Positions 17,766-26,158 of a stretch of DNA of 64,000 nucleotides are shown here, piece after piece (position 1 is the first letter of the stretch; every line of letters starts with the position of its first letter). The stretch comes from Agrococcus sp. SL85 (lineage in GTDB: Bacteria > Actinomycetota > Actinomycetes > Actinomycetales > Microbacteriaceae), in contig NZ_CP113066.1 in NCBI RefSeq assembly GCF_026625845.1, positions 1,302,001 to 1,366,000 of the forward strand. The letters run 5' to 3'. Made by a program: the position numbers and the translations under genes. A model generated the notes under the pieces. The model did not search any database and had not been told where the DNA came from. It saw nothing but the letters and a program-made list of their open reading frames with translations.

Positions 17766-17790
17766 GGCGCGTCGCGGGGGAGCGTCGGCG

Positions 17791-18279
17791 TCAGCGGAAG
17801 TTGACGAACTGCAGGTCGATGTCGAGGTCGGCGCCCTTGAGCATCGCGATCGTCGCCTGCAGGTCGTCGCGGCTCTTGGAGGTGACGCGCACCTCGTCGC
17901 CCTGGATCTGGCTCTTCACCGTCTTGGGCGCCTCGTCGCGGATGAGCTTCGAGACCTTCTTCGCGTTCTCGCTCGAGATGCCGTCCTTGATGCCGACCTC
18001 GATGCGGTACTCCTTGCCCGAGGGGTAGGGGTCGCCCTGGTCGAGCATCTTGAGGTCGATGCCGCGCTTGATGAACTTGGTCTGCAGCACGTCGAGCACG
18101 GCCTTCACGCGCTCCTCGGTGCTGGCCTTCAGCAGCACCTTCTCGCCGCTCCAGGAGACGTCCGCGCCCACGCCCTTGAAGTCGTAGCGCTGCTCGACCT
18201 CCTTGCGGGCCTGGTTGACCGCGTTGTCGGCCTCCATCTTGTCGACCTTGCTGACCACGTCGAAGCTGGAATCTGCCAT
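17791..18279 (-). CDS. yajQ: YajQ family nucleotide-binding protein
   Basis: A 162-residue UPF0234/YajQ protein. The N-terminal [20 protein letters not shown] and [13 protein letters not shown] are diagnostic, and the C-terminus DLQFVNFR is the usual family end. YajQ homologues bind cyclic di-GMP in some proteobacteria; no such role is shown in actinobacteria. TAGGAT lies 6 nt before ATG 18279. Confidence 0.93.
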   Translation of the reverse strand: MADSSFDVVSKVDKMEADNAVNQARKEVEQRYDFKGVGADVSWSGEKVLLKASTEERVKAVLDVLQTKFIKRGIDLKMLDQGDPYPSGKEYRIEVGIKDGISSENAKKVSKLIRDEAPKTVKSQIQGDEVRVTSKSRDDLQATIAMLKGADLDIDLQFVNFR

Positions 18280-18285
18280 GCGCAG

Positions 18286-18322
18286 ATCCTATGCGCCCCG
18301 CCTGCGCGCCGCTCCCTAGGCT
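18286..18322. promoter_or_regulatory. Divergent leaderless promoters of yajQ and the small kinase
   Basis: Minus-strand TAGGAT (18291-18286) is 6 nt from ATG 18279; plus-strand TAGGCT (18317-18322) is 7 nt from ATG 18330. Confidence 0.55.
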
Positions 18323-18329
18323 CGGTCGC

Positions 18330-18848
18330 ATGCTCATCGTGATGGCGGGGCTCCCCGGGAGCGGCAAGAGCACGATCGCCGCTGCGCTCGCGCGCCGCAT
18401 CGGCTGCGCGGTCGTGGCCGCCGACCCCATCGAGGCGGCCATGCTCCGCGCCGGCATCGCGCCCGACCAGCCCACGGGCCTCGCGGCCTACGTCGCCGCC
18501 GAGATGGTCGCGCGCGAGCAGCTGCGGCTCGGCCACGACGTCATCGTCGACGCCGTGAACGACGCACCGGAGGCGCGGCAGCAGTGGCGCGACCTCGCGG
18601 CGGCCGAGGGCGTCGACCTCCGCTTCGTCGAGGTGCTCGCGCCGGATCGCGGCGCCCACCGCGAGCGCCTCGAGGGTCGCGCCCGCGACCTCCCGGGCAT
18701 CCCGGAGCCCACCTGGGCGTCGGTCCAGGCCCGCCGCGAGGGCTGCGCGACGTGGGACGAGGATCGGATCCGCCTCGTCGCCGATCGCGATCCTGCGCAC
18801 GCCGCCGCCGCGATCGAGCGCGGGCTGCGCGCCCGATCGCGCCCCTGA
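18330..18848 (+). CDS. Small P-loop (AAA_33-type) kinase-like protein
   Basis: A 172-residue P-loop NTPase: MLIVMAGLPGSGKSTIAAA carries the Walker A motif at residues 8-15, and VIVDAVNDAPEARQQW the Walker B region. It resembles AAA_33 / zeta-toxin-like small kinases of unknown substrate common in actinobacteria. There is no antitoxin-like partner, so a toxin role is not supported. ATG 18330 is set by TAGGCT 7 nt upstream. A short hairpin follows. Confidence 0.78.
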   Translation: MLIVMAGLPGSGKSTIAAALARRIGCAVVAADPIEAAMLRAGIAPDQPTGLAAYVAAEMVAREQLRLGHDVIVDAVNDAPEARQQWRDLAAAEGVDLRFVEVLAPDRGAHRERLEGRARDLPGIPEPTWASVQARREGCATWDEDRIRLVADRDPAHAAAAIERGLRARSRP

Positions 18849-18855
18849 GACGCCG

Positions 18856-18879
18856 GAAGCCCCGCCGAGGCGGGGCTTC
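18856..18879. terminator. Bidirectional hairpin between kinase gene and tRNA-Tyr
   Basis: GAAGCCCCGCC and its complement form an 11-bp stem around a very small loop, 5 nt before the 3' end of the minus-strand tRNA-Tyr and 7 nt after the kinase stop, so it can serve both. Confidence 0.7.
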
Positions 18880-18883
18880 GCGA

Positions 18884-18968
18884 TGGTGGCGAGTGAGGGA
18901 TTCGAACCCCCGAAGTCGATGACAGCTGATTTACAGTCAGATCCCTTTGGCCGCTTGGGTAACTCGCC
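18884..18968 (-). tRNA. tRNA-Tyr (anticodon GTA)
   Basis: On the minus strand the acceptor GGCGAGT pairs with ACTCGCC, followed by A73 and an encoded CCA (18886-18884). The anticodon loop CTGTAAA with GTA is at 18934-18932. A long variable arm (about 13 nt, typical of class II Tyr tRNA) and a T-loop TTCGAAT are present. TAGGAT about 25 nt upstream on the same strand is a plausible -10 box. Confidence 0.95.
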
Positions 18969-19109
18969 GTGGCCCGAAAGCCGAGGACGATCCTAACATC
19001 CGCCGCCGACCGCCTCCGACGACCGCGCGTCTCGGCCTCCGGGCGGCGTCGTCCACCGCCGCTCGACGCCCCGACGACGGGGCGCCCGCGCGCGCGGTAG
19101 GTTCGGAGC

Positions 19110-19913
19110 ATGCGCGAGCTCCACGACCTCGTCGTCGGCCTGGCGGTCGAGGCCGCCGACCTGGCGCGCACCCGCCGGGCCGAGGGCGTCGACGTCGCCG
19201 CCAGCAAGACGAGCCTCGTCGACATCGTCACGGAGGCCGACCGCGAGGTCGAGCGGCTCGTGGTCGACCGCATCCTCGCCGCCCGCCCTGACGACGGCAT
19301 CCTCGGCGAGGAGGGTACGAGCGTCGCGGGCACGAGCGGCCTCACGTGGGTCATCGACCCGATCGACGGCACGGTCAACTACTTCTACGACATCCCGGCC
19401 TATGCGGTCTCGATCGCGCTCGTCGAGGGCGAGCCGGATCCCACCACCTGGCGCGCGCTCTCGGGCGCGGTGGTCAACGGCGCCACGGGGGAGCGCTTCG
19501 AGGCGCTCCGCGGGGGCGGCGCGCGGCTCGACGGGCGCCCCATCCGCGTCGCGGAGGCCGTGGCGCCCGAGGTCGCGCTCGTCGGCACCGGCTTCGGCTA
19601 CGACGCGGAGCGGCGCATGCGGCAGGGTGCGGTGCTCGCGGGCCTGCTGGGCGAGGTGCGCGACGTGCGCCGTGGCGGCTCGGCCGCGCTCGACCTCTGC
19701 TGGGTGGCCACCGGGCGGCTGAACGCGTACTACGAGCGGGGCCTCAACCCGTGGGACATGGCCGCCGGCGCGCTCGTGGTCCAGGAGGCGGGCGGCGTCG
19801 TGCAGGGGCTCGGCGGCGGCCCTGCGAGCTCGGGCTTCCTGCTCGCCGCGGCGCCCGGGCTCGTCGACGAGCTCGACGCGCGCCTCGGCGCCCTCGGGGC
19901 CGATCGGGTGTGA
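19110..19913 (+). CDS. Inositol monophosphatase family protein
   Basis: A 267-residue Mg-dependent phosphatase of the IMPase/SuhB family. Metal ligands are visible in ILGEEGT, WVIDPIDGTVNYFYDIP and NPWDMAAGALVVQEAGG, the three family motifs. The substrate could be inositol-1-phosphate, histidinol phosphate or another sugar phosphate; context does not decide. TAGGTT at 19098-19103 is 6 nt before ATG 19110. Confidence 0.88.
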   Translation: MRELHDLVVGLAVEAADLARTRRAEGVDVAASKTSLVDIVTEADREVERLVVDRILAARPDDGILGEEGTSVAGTSGLTWVIDPIDGTVNYFYDIPAYAVSIALVEGEPDPTTWRALSGAVVNGATGERFEALRGGGARLDGRPIRVAEAVAPEVALVGTGFGYDAERRMRQGAVLAGLLGEVRDVRRGGSAALDLCWVATGRLNAYYERGLNPWDMAAGALVVQEAGGVVQGLGGGPASSGFLLAAAPGLVDELDARLGALGADRV

Positions 19914-19928
19914 CACCCTTGCGACGCC

Positions 19929-19944
19929 GTTACCATTCCGTTAC
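19929..19944. promoter_or_regulatory. MtrA-like direct repeat upstream of the M23 peptidase
   Basis: GTTAC occurs twice 11 bp apart (GTTACCATTCCGTTAC), i.e. GTAAC-N6-GTAAC on the other strand, one helical turn apart. Actinobacterial MtrA sites have this GTAAC/GTTAC direct-repeat form and occur before cell-wall peptidase genes. It lies 144 nt upstream of the M23 start in an AT-rich patch that stands out from its surroundings. MtrA itself is not in the window. Confidence 0.5.
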
Positions 19945-20087
19945 ATTGGGTGGCTGGATCGGCCAGGACGTCCCCGCGCGCCGTTGCCTCCGTGCACGGC
20001 GCCATGCGACGATCGGACGCACGCATCGCGACTCCAGCTCCTGGCCGCGCGAGAGCACGCCGAGCTGACGAAGGAACCGACATCACC

Positions 20088-21284
20088 GTGACGCACCCCA
20101 CACGACGCGCCCTGCGCGCGTCCGCTGCGGGTGCCGAGCGACCCCACGAGTCGGGTCCCACCCGTCGGCAGCTGCGCGAGCGGGAGCGGGCCGCCGAGGC
20201 GATCGTCGAGACCGCGACCGAGGCGGATGCAGCCGAGGCCGTGCACGTCAGCCCCGACTCCGCGCCCCTCTACACGAGCCGCCGCGCCATGCGCGAGGCC
20301 GCGACCCAGGTCGCCGAGGAGCTCCCCGTGCAGATGGCGGAGGCCGCCTTCGAGGCGCCCGTCATCACGGTCGACGCCCCCTCGCTCGGGGCAGGCGAGG
20401 CCGCGCAGATCCCGCCGCTCGTCGTGCGCCAGCCGCGGTCGCTCGCGCCCCGCACGCTGTCCTCGGCGCCCGCCGCCCCGCCCCGCGGCCGCTCCTCCCG
20501 CCGCGCGCGCCGGCTCGCGCAGCGGATCACCGCCGCGGGCTCCCTGCTCTTCATCGGCTCGCTCGTCGTCGTCACCTCGCTGCCCGCGCAGGCCGTGCAA
20601 GCCCCGGGCGGCATCGACCCGACGGTCGCGCAGATCGAGTCCGGCGAGCAGACGCTCGAGGGCGTCGCGAACGGGCAGCCGCAGTTCCTCGCGCGCGACG
20701 ACGTCGTCGTCCACGACCAGATCGCGGCCGCGCGCATGTCGCCGGGCGAGCTCGCCGCCTACCAGGCCGTCGCCGACGGGGAGGCGGCCGGCCCCTCCTA
20801 CACGGGCGACCCCGCCTTCCCGCAGGTGTGGGGCATGCTGCAGACGAGCTACGTGCAGACGCCCCTCCCGCACATGGACCAGGTGCCCGTCTCGAGCGGC
20901 TTCGGCTACCGACCGGGCGGCTTCCACGGCGGCTCCGACTTCACCCCCGGCCTCGGCACCGAGATCCGGCCGATCGCGAACGGCGTCGTCTCGGCCGTCT
21001 GGCAGGGCAACAACCCGGGCGGCGGCGGCTACGCGGTCTTCATCGACCACAACATCGACGGCGAGTTCGTGCAGTCCTGGTACGCGCACATGCTGCCCGG
21101 CTCCATCCAGGTGGAGGTCGGCCAGGTCGTCGACATCACGACCGTCATCGGCCAGGTCGGCAACTCCGGCCGCTCCACGGGCCCGCACCTGCACCTCGAG
21201 CTGAAGAACAGCGACTACGTCTCGTTCGACCCCGTGCTCTGGCTGCAGACGCGCGAGCAGAACCTCGAGTACCGCGGCTACTGA
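20088..21284 (+). CDS. M23 (LytM-type) metallopeptidase, membrane-anchored
   Basis: A protein of about 398 residues: a basic, Glu/Ala-rich cytoplasmic N-terminal region of about 150 residues, one membrane segment or signal (AAGSLLFIGSLVVVTSLPAQA), then a C-terminal M23 domain with SSGFGYRPGGFHGGSDFTPG (His and Asp zinc ligands) and GNSGRSTGPHLHLEL (HxH zinc ligand), all catalytic motifs present. It should cleave peptidoglycan cross-links outside the membrane. GTG 20088 with AAGGA upstream is the likely start, after a 174-nt leader containing the MtrA-like site. Confidence 0.85.
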   Translation: MTHPTRRALRASAAGAERPHESGPTRRQLRERERAAEAIVETATEADAAEAVHVSPDSAPLYTSRRAMREAATQVAEELPVQMAEAAFEAPVITVDAPSLGAGEAAQIPPLVVRQPRSLAPRTLSSAPAAPPRGRSSRRARRLAQRITAAGSLLFIGSLVVVTSLPAQAVQAPGGIDPTVAQIESGEQTLEGVANGQPQFLARDDVVVHDQIAAARMSPGELAAYQAVADGEAAGPSYTGDPAFPQVWGMLQTSYVQTPLPHMDQVPVSSGFGYRPGGFHGGSDFTPGLGTEIRPIANGVVSAVWQGNNPGGGGYAVFIDHNIDGEFVQSWYAHMLPGSIQVEVGQVVDITTVIGQVGNSGRSTGPHLHLELKNSDYVSFDPVLWLQTREQNLEYRGY

Positions 21285-21297
21285 GCCTCCGGCACGA

Positions 21298-21328
21298 CGA
21301 AGGGCCCCGCCAGCGGCGGGGCCCTTCG
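21298..21328. terminator. Convergent terminator, M23 peptidase / GH13
   Basis: Perfect 14-bp stem CGAAGGGCCCCGCC with loop AGC between two converging stop codons (21284 and 21338), so probably bidirectional. The tail on + is TGCAT rather than poly-T. Confidence 0.8.
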
Positions 21329-21337
21329 TGCATCCGG

Positions 21338-22996
21338 TCAGCGCGTGCGCACCCAGACCACCTCGTCGGCGGCGAGCGAGGCCGAGTCGAGCGACGACGA
21401 GGCGAGCAGGATCTCGCCGCGCGGCACGTCGACCGCGTCGTGGCCGAGGTTCGCGACGACCGTCACGTCGCCGTTGCGGAACGCGAGCGCCGTGCGGCCC
21501 ACGTCGAGCCACTCCACCGAGCCCGAGCCGAGCCCGTGCTCGGCGCGCAGCGCGAGCGCGCGGCGGTAGAGCTCGAGCGTCGAGCCGGCGTCGCCCTCCT
21601 GGCGGTCGCGCGCGAGCTCCGCCCACGCGGGCGGCTGCGGCAGCCAGCTCTCGCCCGTGCCGCTGAAGCCGTAGGCCGGGGCGTCGGCCTCCCACGGGAT
21701 CGGCACGCGGCAGCCGTCGCGGCCCCACAGCTCGCCCGCGGTGCGCGCGAAGGTCGGGTCCTGGCGCTGGTGGGCCTCGATGGCCGTCACCTCCGGCAGG
21801 CCCAGCTCCTCGCCCTGGTAGACGTAGGCGCTGCCGGGCAGCGCGAGCATGAGCGCGGTGGCGGCGCGGCCGCGGCGGAGCGAGACGGTCGGGTCGGCCT
21901 TCGACGCCGAGGTCGGGCCGATGCCCGCGCCGTGGGGCGGCGGCGGCACGAGCGCGAGGCGCGTGCGGTGGCGGATCGTGTCGTGGTTCGAGAGCACCCA
22001 GGTGCTCGGCGCACCCACCTCGCCGAAGGCGCGCAGCGAGCGGTCGATGACCTCGCGCAGGCGCGCGGCGTCCCAGGGGGTCTCGAGGTAGACGAAGTTG
22101 AAGGCCTGGTGCATCTCGTCGGGCCGCACGTAGCGCGCCATCTTCTCGAGCGGCGAGACCCACGCCTCCGCGCACAGCACGCGGTCGCCCTCGTACTCGG
22201 CGAGCACGCGGTGCCAGCGGCGGTAGATCTCGTGCACGTCCTCCTGGCCGAAGAACGGCGACTCCATCGACCCGGCCTCGACCATCTCGGCGTCGATGTC
22301 GGGCAGGCCCGGCGCCTTCACGTTGCCGTGGGCGACGTCGACGCGGAAGCCGTCGACGCCCCGGTCGAGCCAGAAGCGCAGCACGTCGACGAACATCTCG
22401 CCGACCTCCGGGTCCAGCCAGTCGAAGTCGGGCTGCGAGGAGTCGAACAGGTGCAGGTACCACTGGCCGTCGGGCACGCGGGTCCACGCGGGGCCGCCGA
22501 AGATCGACTGCCAGTTGTTCGGCGGCAGCGAGCCCTCGGGGCCCGTGCCGTCGCGGAAGATGTAGCGCGAGCGCTCGGGGCTGCCGGGCGCGGCCGCGAG
22601 CGCCGCCTGGAACCACTCGTGCTGGTCGGAGGAGTGGTTCGGCACGAGGTCGACGATCACCTTGAGGCCCAGCTCGTGGGCCGTCGCGAGCATCGCGTCG
22701 AAGTCATCGAGGGTGCCGAAGAGCGGGTCGACGTCGCGGTAGTCGGCGACGTCGTAGCCGGCGTCCTTCTGCGGCGAGGTGTAGAACGGGCTCAGCCAGA
22801 TCGCGTCGACCCCGAGCGCCGCCACCTGCGGCAGGCGCGCGGCGATGCCGGCGAGGTCGCCGACGCCGTCGCCCGAGGCGTCGGCGAAGGAGCGGGGGTA
22901 GATCTGGTAGATCACGGCGGTGCGCCACCACTCGCCGCCGGGGCTCTGGTGGCCGGCGGGCGCGGGCGCCGCGGAGTGCGTCGAGGCGTCGGTCAT
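21338..22996 (-). CDS. GH13 alpha-glucosidase / oligo-1,6-glucosidase-like enzyme
   Basis: A 552-residue cytoplasmic GH13 enzyme hydrolysing alpha-glucosidic bonds in imported malto- or isomalto-oligosaccharides. WRTAVIYQIYPRSFADASGD and AIWLSPFYTSP open the barrel; the nucleophile Asp lies in GFRVDVAHG, the acid/base Glu in CAEAW and the third Asp in LSNHDT. There is no signal peptide. ATG 22996 has TAGCCT 6 nt upstream. It is divergent from the sugar importer whose product it likely degrades. Confidence 0.92.
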   Translation of the reverse strand: MTDASTHSAAPAPAGHQSPGGEWWRTAVIYQIYPRSFADASGDGVGDLAGIAARLPQVAALGVDAIWLSPFYTSPQKDAGYDVADYRDVDPLFGTLDDFDAMLATAHELGLKVIVDLVPNHSSDQHEWFQAALAAAPGSPERSRYIFRDGTGPEGSLPPNNWQSIFGGPAWTRVPDGQWYLHLFDSSQPDFDWLDPEVGEMFVDVLRFWLDRGVDGFRVDVAHGNVKAPGLPDIDAEMVEAGSMESPFFGQEDVHEIYRRWHRVLAEYEGDRVLCAEAWVSPLEKMARYVRPDEMHQAFNFVYLETPWDAARLREVIDRSLRAFGEVGAPSTWVLSNHDTIRHRTRLALVPPPPHGAGIGPTSASKADPTVSLRRGRAATALMLALPGSAYVYQGEELGLPEVTAIEAHQRQDPTFARTAGELWGRDGCRVPIPWEADAPAYGFSGTGESWLPQPPAWAELARDRQEGDAGSTLELYRRALALRAEHGLGSGSVEWLDVGRTALAFRNGDVTVVANLGHDAVDVPRGEILLASSSLDSASLAADEVVWVRTR

Positions 22997-23160
22997 GCTC
23001 CAAGGCTATGGGTGCTCGACAGCCAAGGTCACGAATTCGGAACGATCCATGTCTGGACCCTCGTTCGACTTGCACGGATGGGGGACCGGCCCCCACGATG
23101 TGCCAGGCCCCGCCGACGATGGCCGTCGGCAGACGGGGCCGTGCAACGAGAGAAGGCACC
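22997..23160. promoter_or_regulatory. Divergent control region between GH13 and the sugar importer
   Basis: A 164-nt gap. TAGCCT (23008-23003, minus) drives the GH13 gene. On the malE side there is an inverted repeat TGGGGG-ACCGG-CCCCCA (23089-23105) and a palindrome CGAATTCG (23032-23039), either of which could be a LacI-type operator. No regulator gene is adjacent. AGAAGG just before ATG 23161 is the malE ribosome binding site. Confidence 0.45.
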
Positions 23161-24414
23161 ATGCAGCACAGGAGCTTCATGACGGCCGCGGGGGTGGGCG
23201 CGCTCGCGCTCACGCTCACCGCGTGCGCCGGCGGCGGGACCCCCGCGCCGGCGGAGACCGAGACGCAGGCCGCAGGCGGCGGCGCGCTCACCATCTGGAT
23301 GGACCAGAACCGCGCCGACGCCCTCGAGGGCGTCATCGCCACCTTCGAGGAGGAGACCGGCACGACCGTCGAGGTCGTCGTCAAGGACTTCGGCACCATC
23401 CGGGACGACCTCACCACCCAGGCGCCCTCGGGTGAGGGCCCCGACATCGTCGTCGGCGCGCACGACTGGATCGGCAAGCTCGTGCAGAACGGCGTCGTCG
23501 CGCCCGTCGAGCTCGGCGACGGCGCGGCCGACTTCGAGGACGTCTCGGTGCAGGCCATGACGTACGAGGGCAGCGTCTACGGCGTGCCCGTCTCGATCGA
23601 GAACATCGCGCTCGTGCGCAACACCGCGCTCGCGCCCGAGGCCCCGGCCACGTGGGACGACCTCGTCGCCACCGGGCAGGCCGCGGTCGAGTCCGGCGAC
23701 GCCGAGTACCCGATGCTCGTCGGCATCGACCCGAACAACGCCGACCCCTACCACCTGTACCCGATGCAGGCCTCCTTCGGCGGCCCCGTCTTCGGCCTCA
23801 ACGAGGACGGCTCGTACGACGCGGCCGACCTGCAGCTCGGCAACGAGGGCAACGTCGAGTTCGCCTCGGCGCTCGCCGAGTGGGGCTCGCAGGGCATCGT
23901 GAACCTCAACATCTCGCAGGACATCGCCAAGGAGCAGTTCGCGAACGGCGCCTCGCCGTACACGATCACGGGCCCCTGGAACCTGCAGACGTTCCAGGAG
24001 GCGGGCATCGAGTACGCGATCGACCCGATCCCCTCGGCCGGCGGCCAGCCCGCCACGCCGTTCGTGGGCGTGCAGGGCTTCATGCTCTCGGCCTACTCCG
24101 AGAACCCGATCGTCGCGACGCAGTTCCTCACGGAGTATGTGGCGAGCGAGGAGGCCCAGACGGCCATCTTCGAGTCGGGCCAGCGCGCGCCCGCGCTCTC
24201 GGCGGCCTTCGAGGCGGCGCAGTCGAACGCCGACGTCGCCGGCTTCGGCGCGGTCGGCGCCGAGGGCGTCCCGATGCCGAACATCCCCGAGATGGACGCG
24301 CTGTGGGCCGACTGGGGCACCACCGAGGCGCAGATCATCGGCGGCCAGGCCTCCGACCCGGGTGCTGCCTGGACCCAGATGGCCGACAAGATCCAGTCCA
24401 CGCTCGAGGGCTGA
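23161..24414 (+). CDS. malE: Maltose-type ABC transporter substrate-binding lipoprotein
   Basis: A 417-residue lipoprotein: a signal peptide ends in LTLTAC with the lipidated Cys at residue 22, followed by a Gly/Ala/Glu linker. The mature part has LTIWMDQNRADALEGVIATF, SGEGPDIVVGAHDWIGKLVQ, FANGASPYTITGPWNLQ and the C-terminal PNIPEMDALW, all typical of MalE-like proteins. With the following permeases it should import maltose or maltodextrin. The ATPase gene (MsmX/MalK-like) is not here and may be shared. A double hairpin follows the stop. Confidence 0.9.
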   Translation: MQHRSFMTAAGVGALALTLTACAGGGTPAPAETETQAAGGGALTIWMDQNRADALEGVIATFEEETGTTVEVVVKDFGTIRDDLTTQAPSGEGPDIVVGAHDWIGKLVQNGVVAPVELGDGAADFEDVSVQAMTYEGSVYGVPVSIENIALVRNTALAPEAPATWDDLVATGQAAVESGDAEYPMLVGIDPNNADPYHLYPMQASFGGPVFGLNEDGSYDAADLQLGNEGNVEFASALAEWGSQGIVNLNISQDIAKEQFANGASPYTITGPWNLQTFQEAGIEYAIDPIPSAGGQPATPFVGVQGFMLSAYSENPIVATQFLTEYVASEEAQTAIFESGQRAPALSAAFEAAQSNADVAGFGAVGAEGVPMPNIPEMDALWADWGTTEAQIIGGQASDPGAAWTQMADKIQSTLEG

Positions 24415-24420
24415 TCGCCC

Positions 24421-24467
24421 GCCGCGGCGGCTCCGCGACGACGCGCTCGTCGTGGGGCCGCCGCGGC
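24421..24467 (+). promoter_or_regulatory. Intercistronic hairpin between malE and malF
   Basis: An 11-bp outer stem (GCCGCGGCGGC at 24421-24431 with 24457-24467) encloses a 6-bp inner stem CGACGA/TCGTCG. It is followed by an unusual C/A-rich run of CACCCAGCAC-like repeats up to GGAG before malF. It would protect the malE mRNA 3' end or attenuate read-through, giving more binding protein than permease. Confidence 0.6.
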
Positions 24468-24525
24468 TCCCGCGCTCCCGCGCACCACGCACCCAGCACG
24501 CACCACCCAGCACCCAGGAGCCCGC

Positions 24526-26158
24526 GTGACGACGACGTCCGCCCCCGAACGACCCGACGCGCCCCGCGCAGGCCGCCGCGGCGCCGCGCCGCGCCGCGGC
24601 ATCCACCACCAGCCGCCCAGCATGCGCGTGCTCGCGGTCAAGATCGCATTCCTCGCGATCGTCGACGCGATCGCGGTCTTCGCGATGTCGGCCCTCTTCT
24701 TCCGCGAGGACTGGCTCGTGCTCGGCATCGTCGCCGCCGTCACGCTGCTCGTCAACGTCGTCTACCTGAACCCGGGCTTCCTGCCCGCGAAGTACCTCGT
24801 GCCGGGCCTCATCTTCCTGGCGATGTTCCAGCTGTTCGTCATCGTCTACTCGCTCTACATCGCGTTCACGAACTACGGCGACGGCCACAACTCCACGAAG
24901 GAGGACGCGGTCGCCGCGATCGTGCTGCAGAACACGCAGCGCGTCGAGGGCTCGCCCGCCTACCGCGTGCAGGTGGTGGAGGGCCCCGGCGGCCTCGGCC
25001 TGCTCGCCACGAGCCCGGAGGGCGAGGCGCTGCTCGGCACCGCCGAGGAGCCGCTCGAGCCCGTCGACCCGGGCACCGTGACGCTCGAGGGCGGCCGCGC
25101 GACGGCCGTCGAGGGCTGGACGAGCCTGGGCCTCCAGGACATCCTGCAGCGCCAGCAGGAGATCGCGAGCCTCCAGGTGCCGCTCGGCGAGGAGCTCTCC
25201 GAGGGCTTCCTCCGCACGACCGACGCCACGAACGGCTTCGAGTTCCGCTCGATCTTCGTCTACGACGAGGAGGCGGGCACCATGACCGACTCCGAGACCG
25301 GCACCGTCTACCGCGACCTCGGCGCCGGGCAGTTCGAGTCGGAGGACGGCCAGGTGCTCGGCACCGGCTGGCAGATCGTCGTCGGCTTCGAGAACTTCCT
25401 CTACCCGTTCCAGAACCAGCAGTTCGGCAGCGCGCTCGTCTCGGTGACCATCTGGACCTTCGCGTTCGCGGTCCTGTCGGTCGGCATCTCGTTCTTCCTC
25501 GGCCTGTTCCTCGCGATCACGCTGAACGACCCGCGGATGCGCTCGCGCAAGGTCTACCGGATCCTCGCGATCCTGCCCTACGCGTTCCCGTCGTTCCTCT
25601 CGGCGCTCGTGTGGCTCGGCCTGTTCAACACCGAGTTCGGCTTCATCAACGAGGTGCTGTTCGGCTCGGCGAACATCCCGTGGCTCACGGATCCCGTGCT
25701 CGCGAAGATCTCGGTGCTCATCGTGAACGTCTGGCTGGGCTTCCCCTACATGTTCCTGGTCTGCATGGGCGCCCTGCAGTCGATCCCCGAGGAGCTGACC
25801 GAGGCGGCGACGGTCGACGGCGCGAGCGCCTTCTCGATCTTCCGCCTCATCAAGTTCCCGCTGCTGCTCGTCTCGACGGCGCCGCTGCTGATCTCGTCGT
25901 TCGCGTTCAACTTCAACAACTTCAACATCATCTACATGCTCACCCGAGGCGGGCCGCGCATGGCCGCGCATGCAGGGGGTCGACGAGAACGTCGGCCACA
26001 CCGACCTCCTCATCACGCTCGTCTACAAGACGGCGTTCGAGGCGGGCACCCGCGACTACGGCCTCGCGGCCGCGCTCGCGATCATCATCTTCGTCATCGT
26101 GGCCGTGGTCTCGGCGGTGTCCTTCCGCCAGACGCGTGCGCTGGAGGACCTCAACTGA
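24526..26158 (+). pseudogene. malF: MalF-type sugar ABC permease, frame interrupted by a 10-bp tandem duplication
   Basis: MalF-like permease: several N-terminal helices, a large extracytoplasmic domain (about residues 130-285) and the permease core with the EAA loop ELTEAATVDGASAFSIFRLI. At 25953-25972 the decamer GCCGCGCATG occurs twice in tandem. Upstream the frame reads LTRGGPRM; the true end MQGVDENVGHTDLLITLVYK and AVSFRQTRALEDLN lies one frame over. Removing one decamer gives a continuous 540-residue protein ending at TGA 26156-26158, overlapping malG. As written, the original frame misses that stop and continues into malG, encoding an 857-residue MalF-MalG chain lacking MalF's last helix. 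A real slippage mutation, a mixed population or an assembly error are all possible. Confidence 0.88.
25953..25972. repeat. 10-bp tandem duplication in malF
   Basis: GCCGCGCATG twice, head to tail and perfect. Ten bases shift the frame by +1; deletion of either copy restores MalF to its normal end. Confidence 0.92.

Noticed and set aside
18330-18848. Zeta-toxin of a toxin-antitoxin pair
   Set aside because: It has a P-loop kinase fold only; no small antitoxin gene is adjacent and it has its own promoter.
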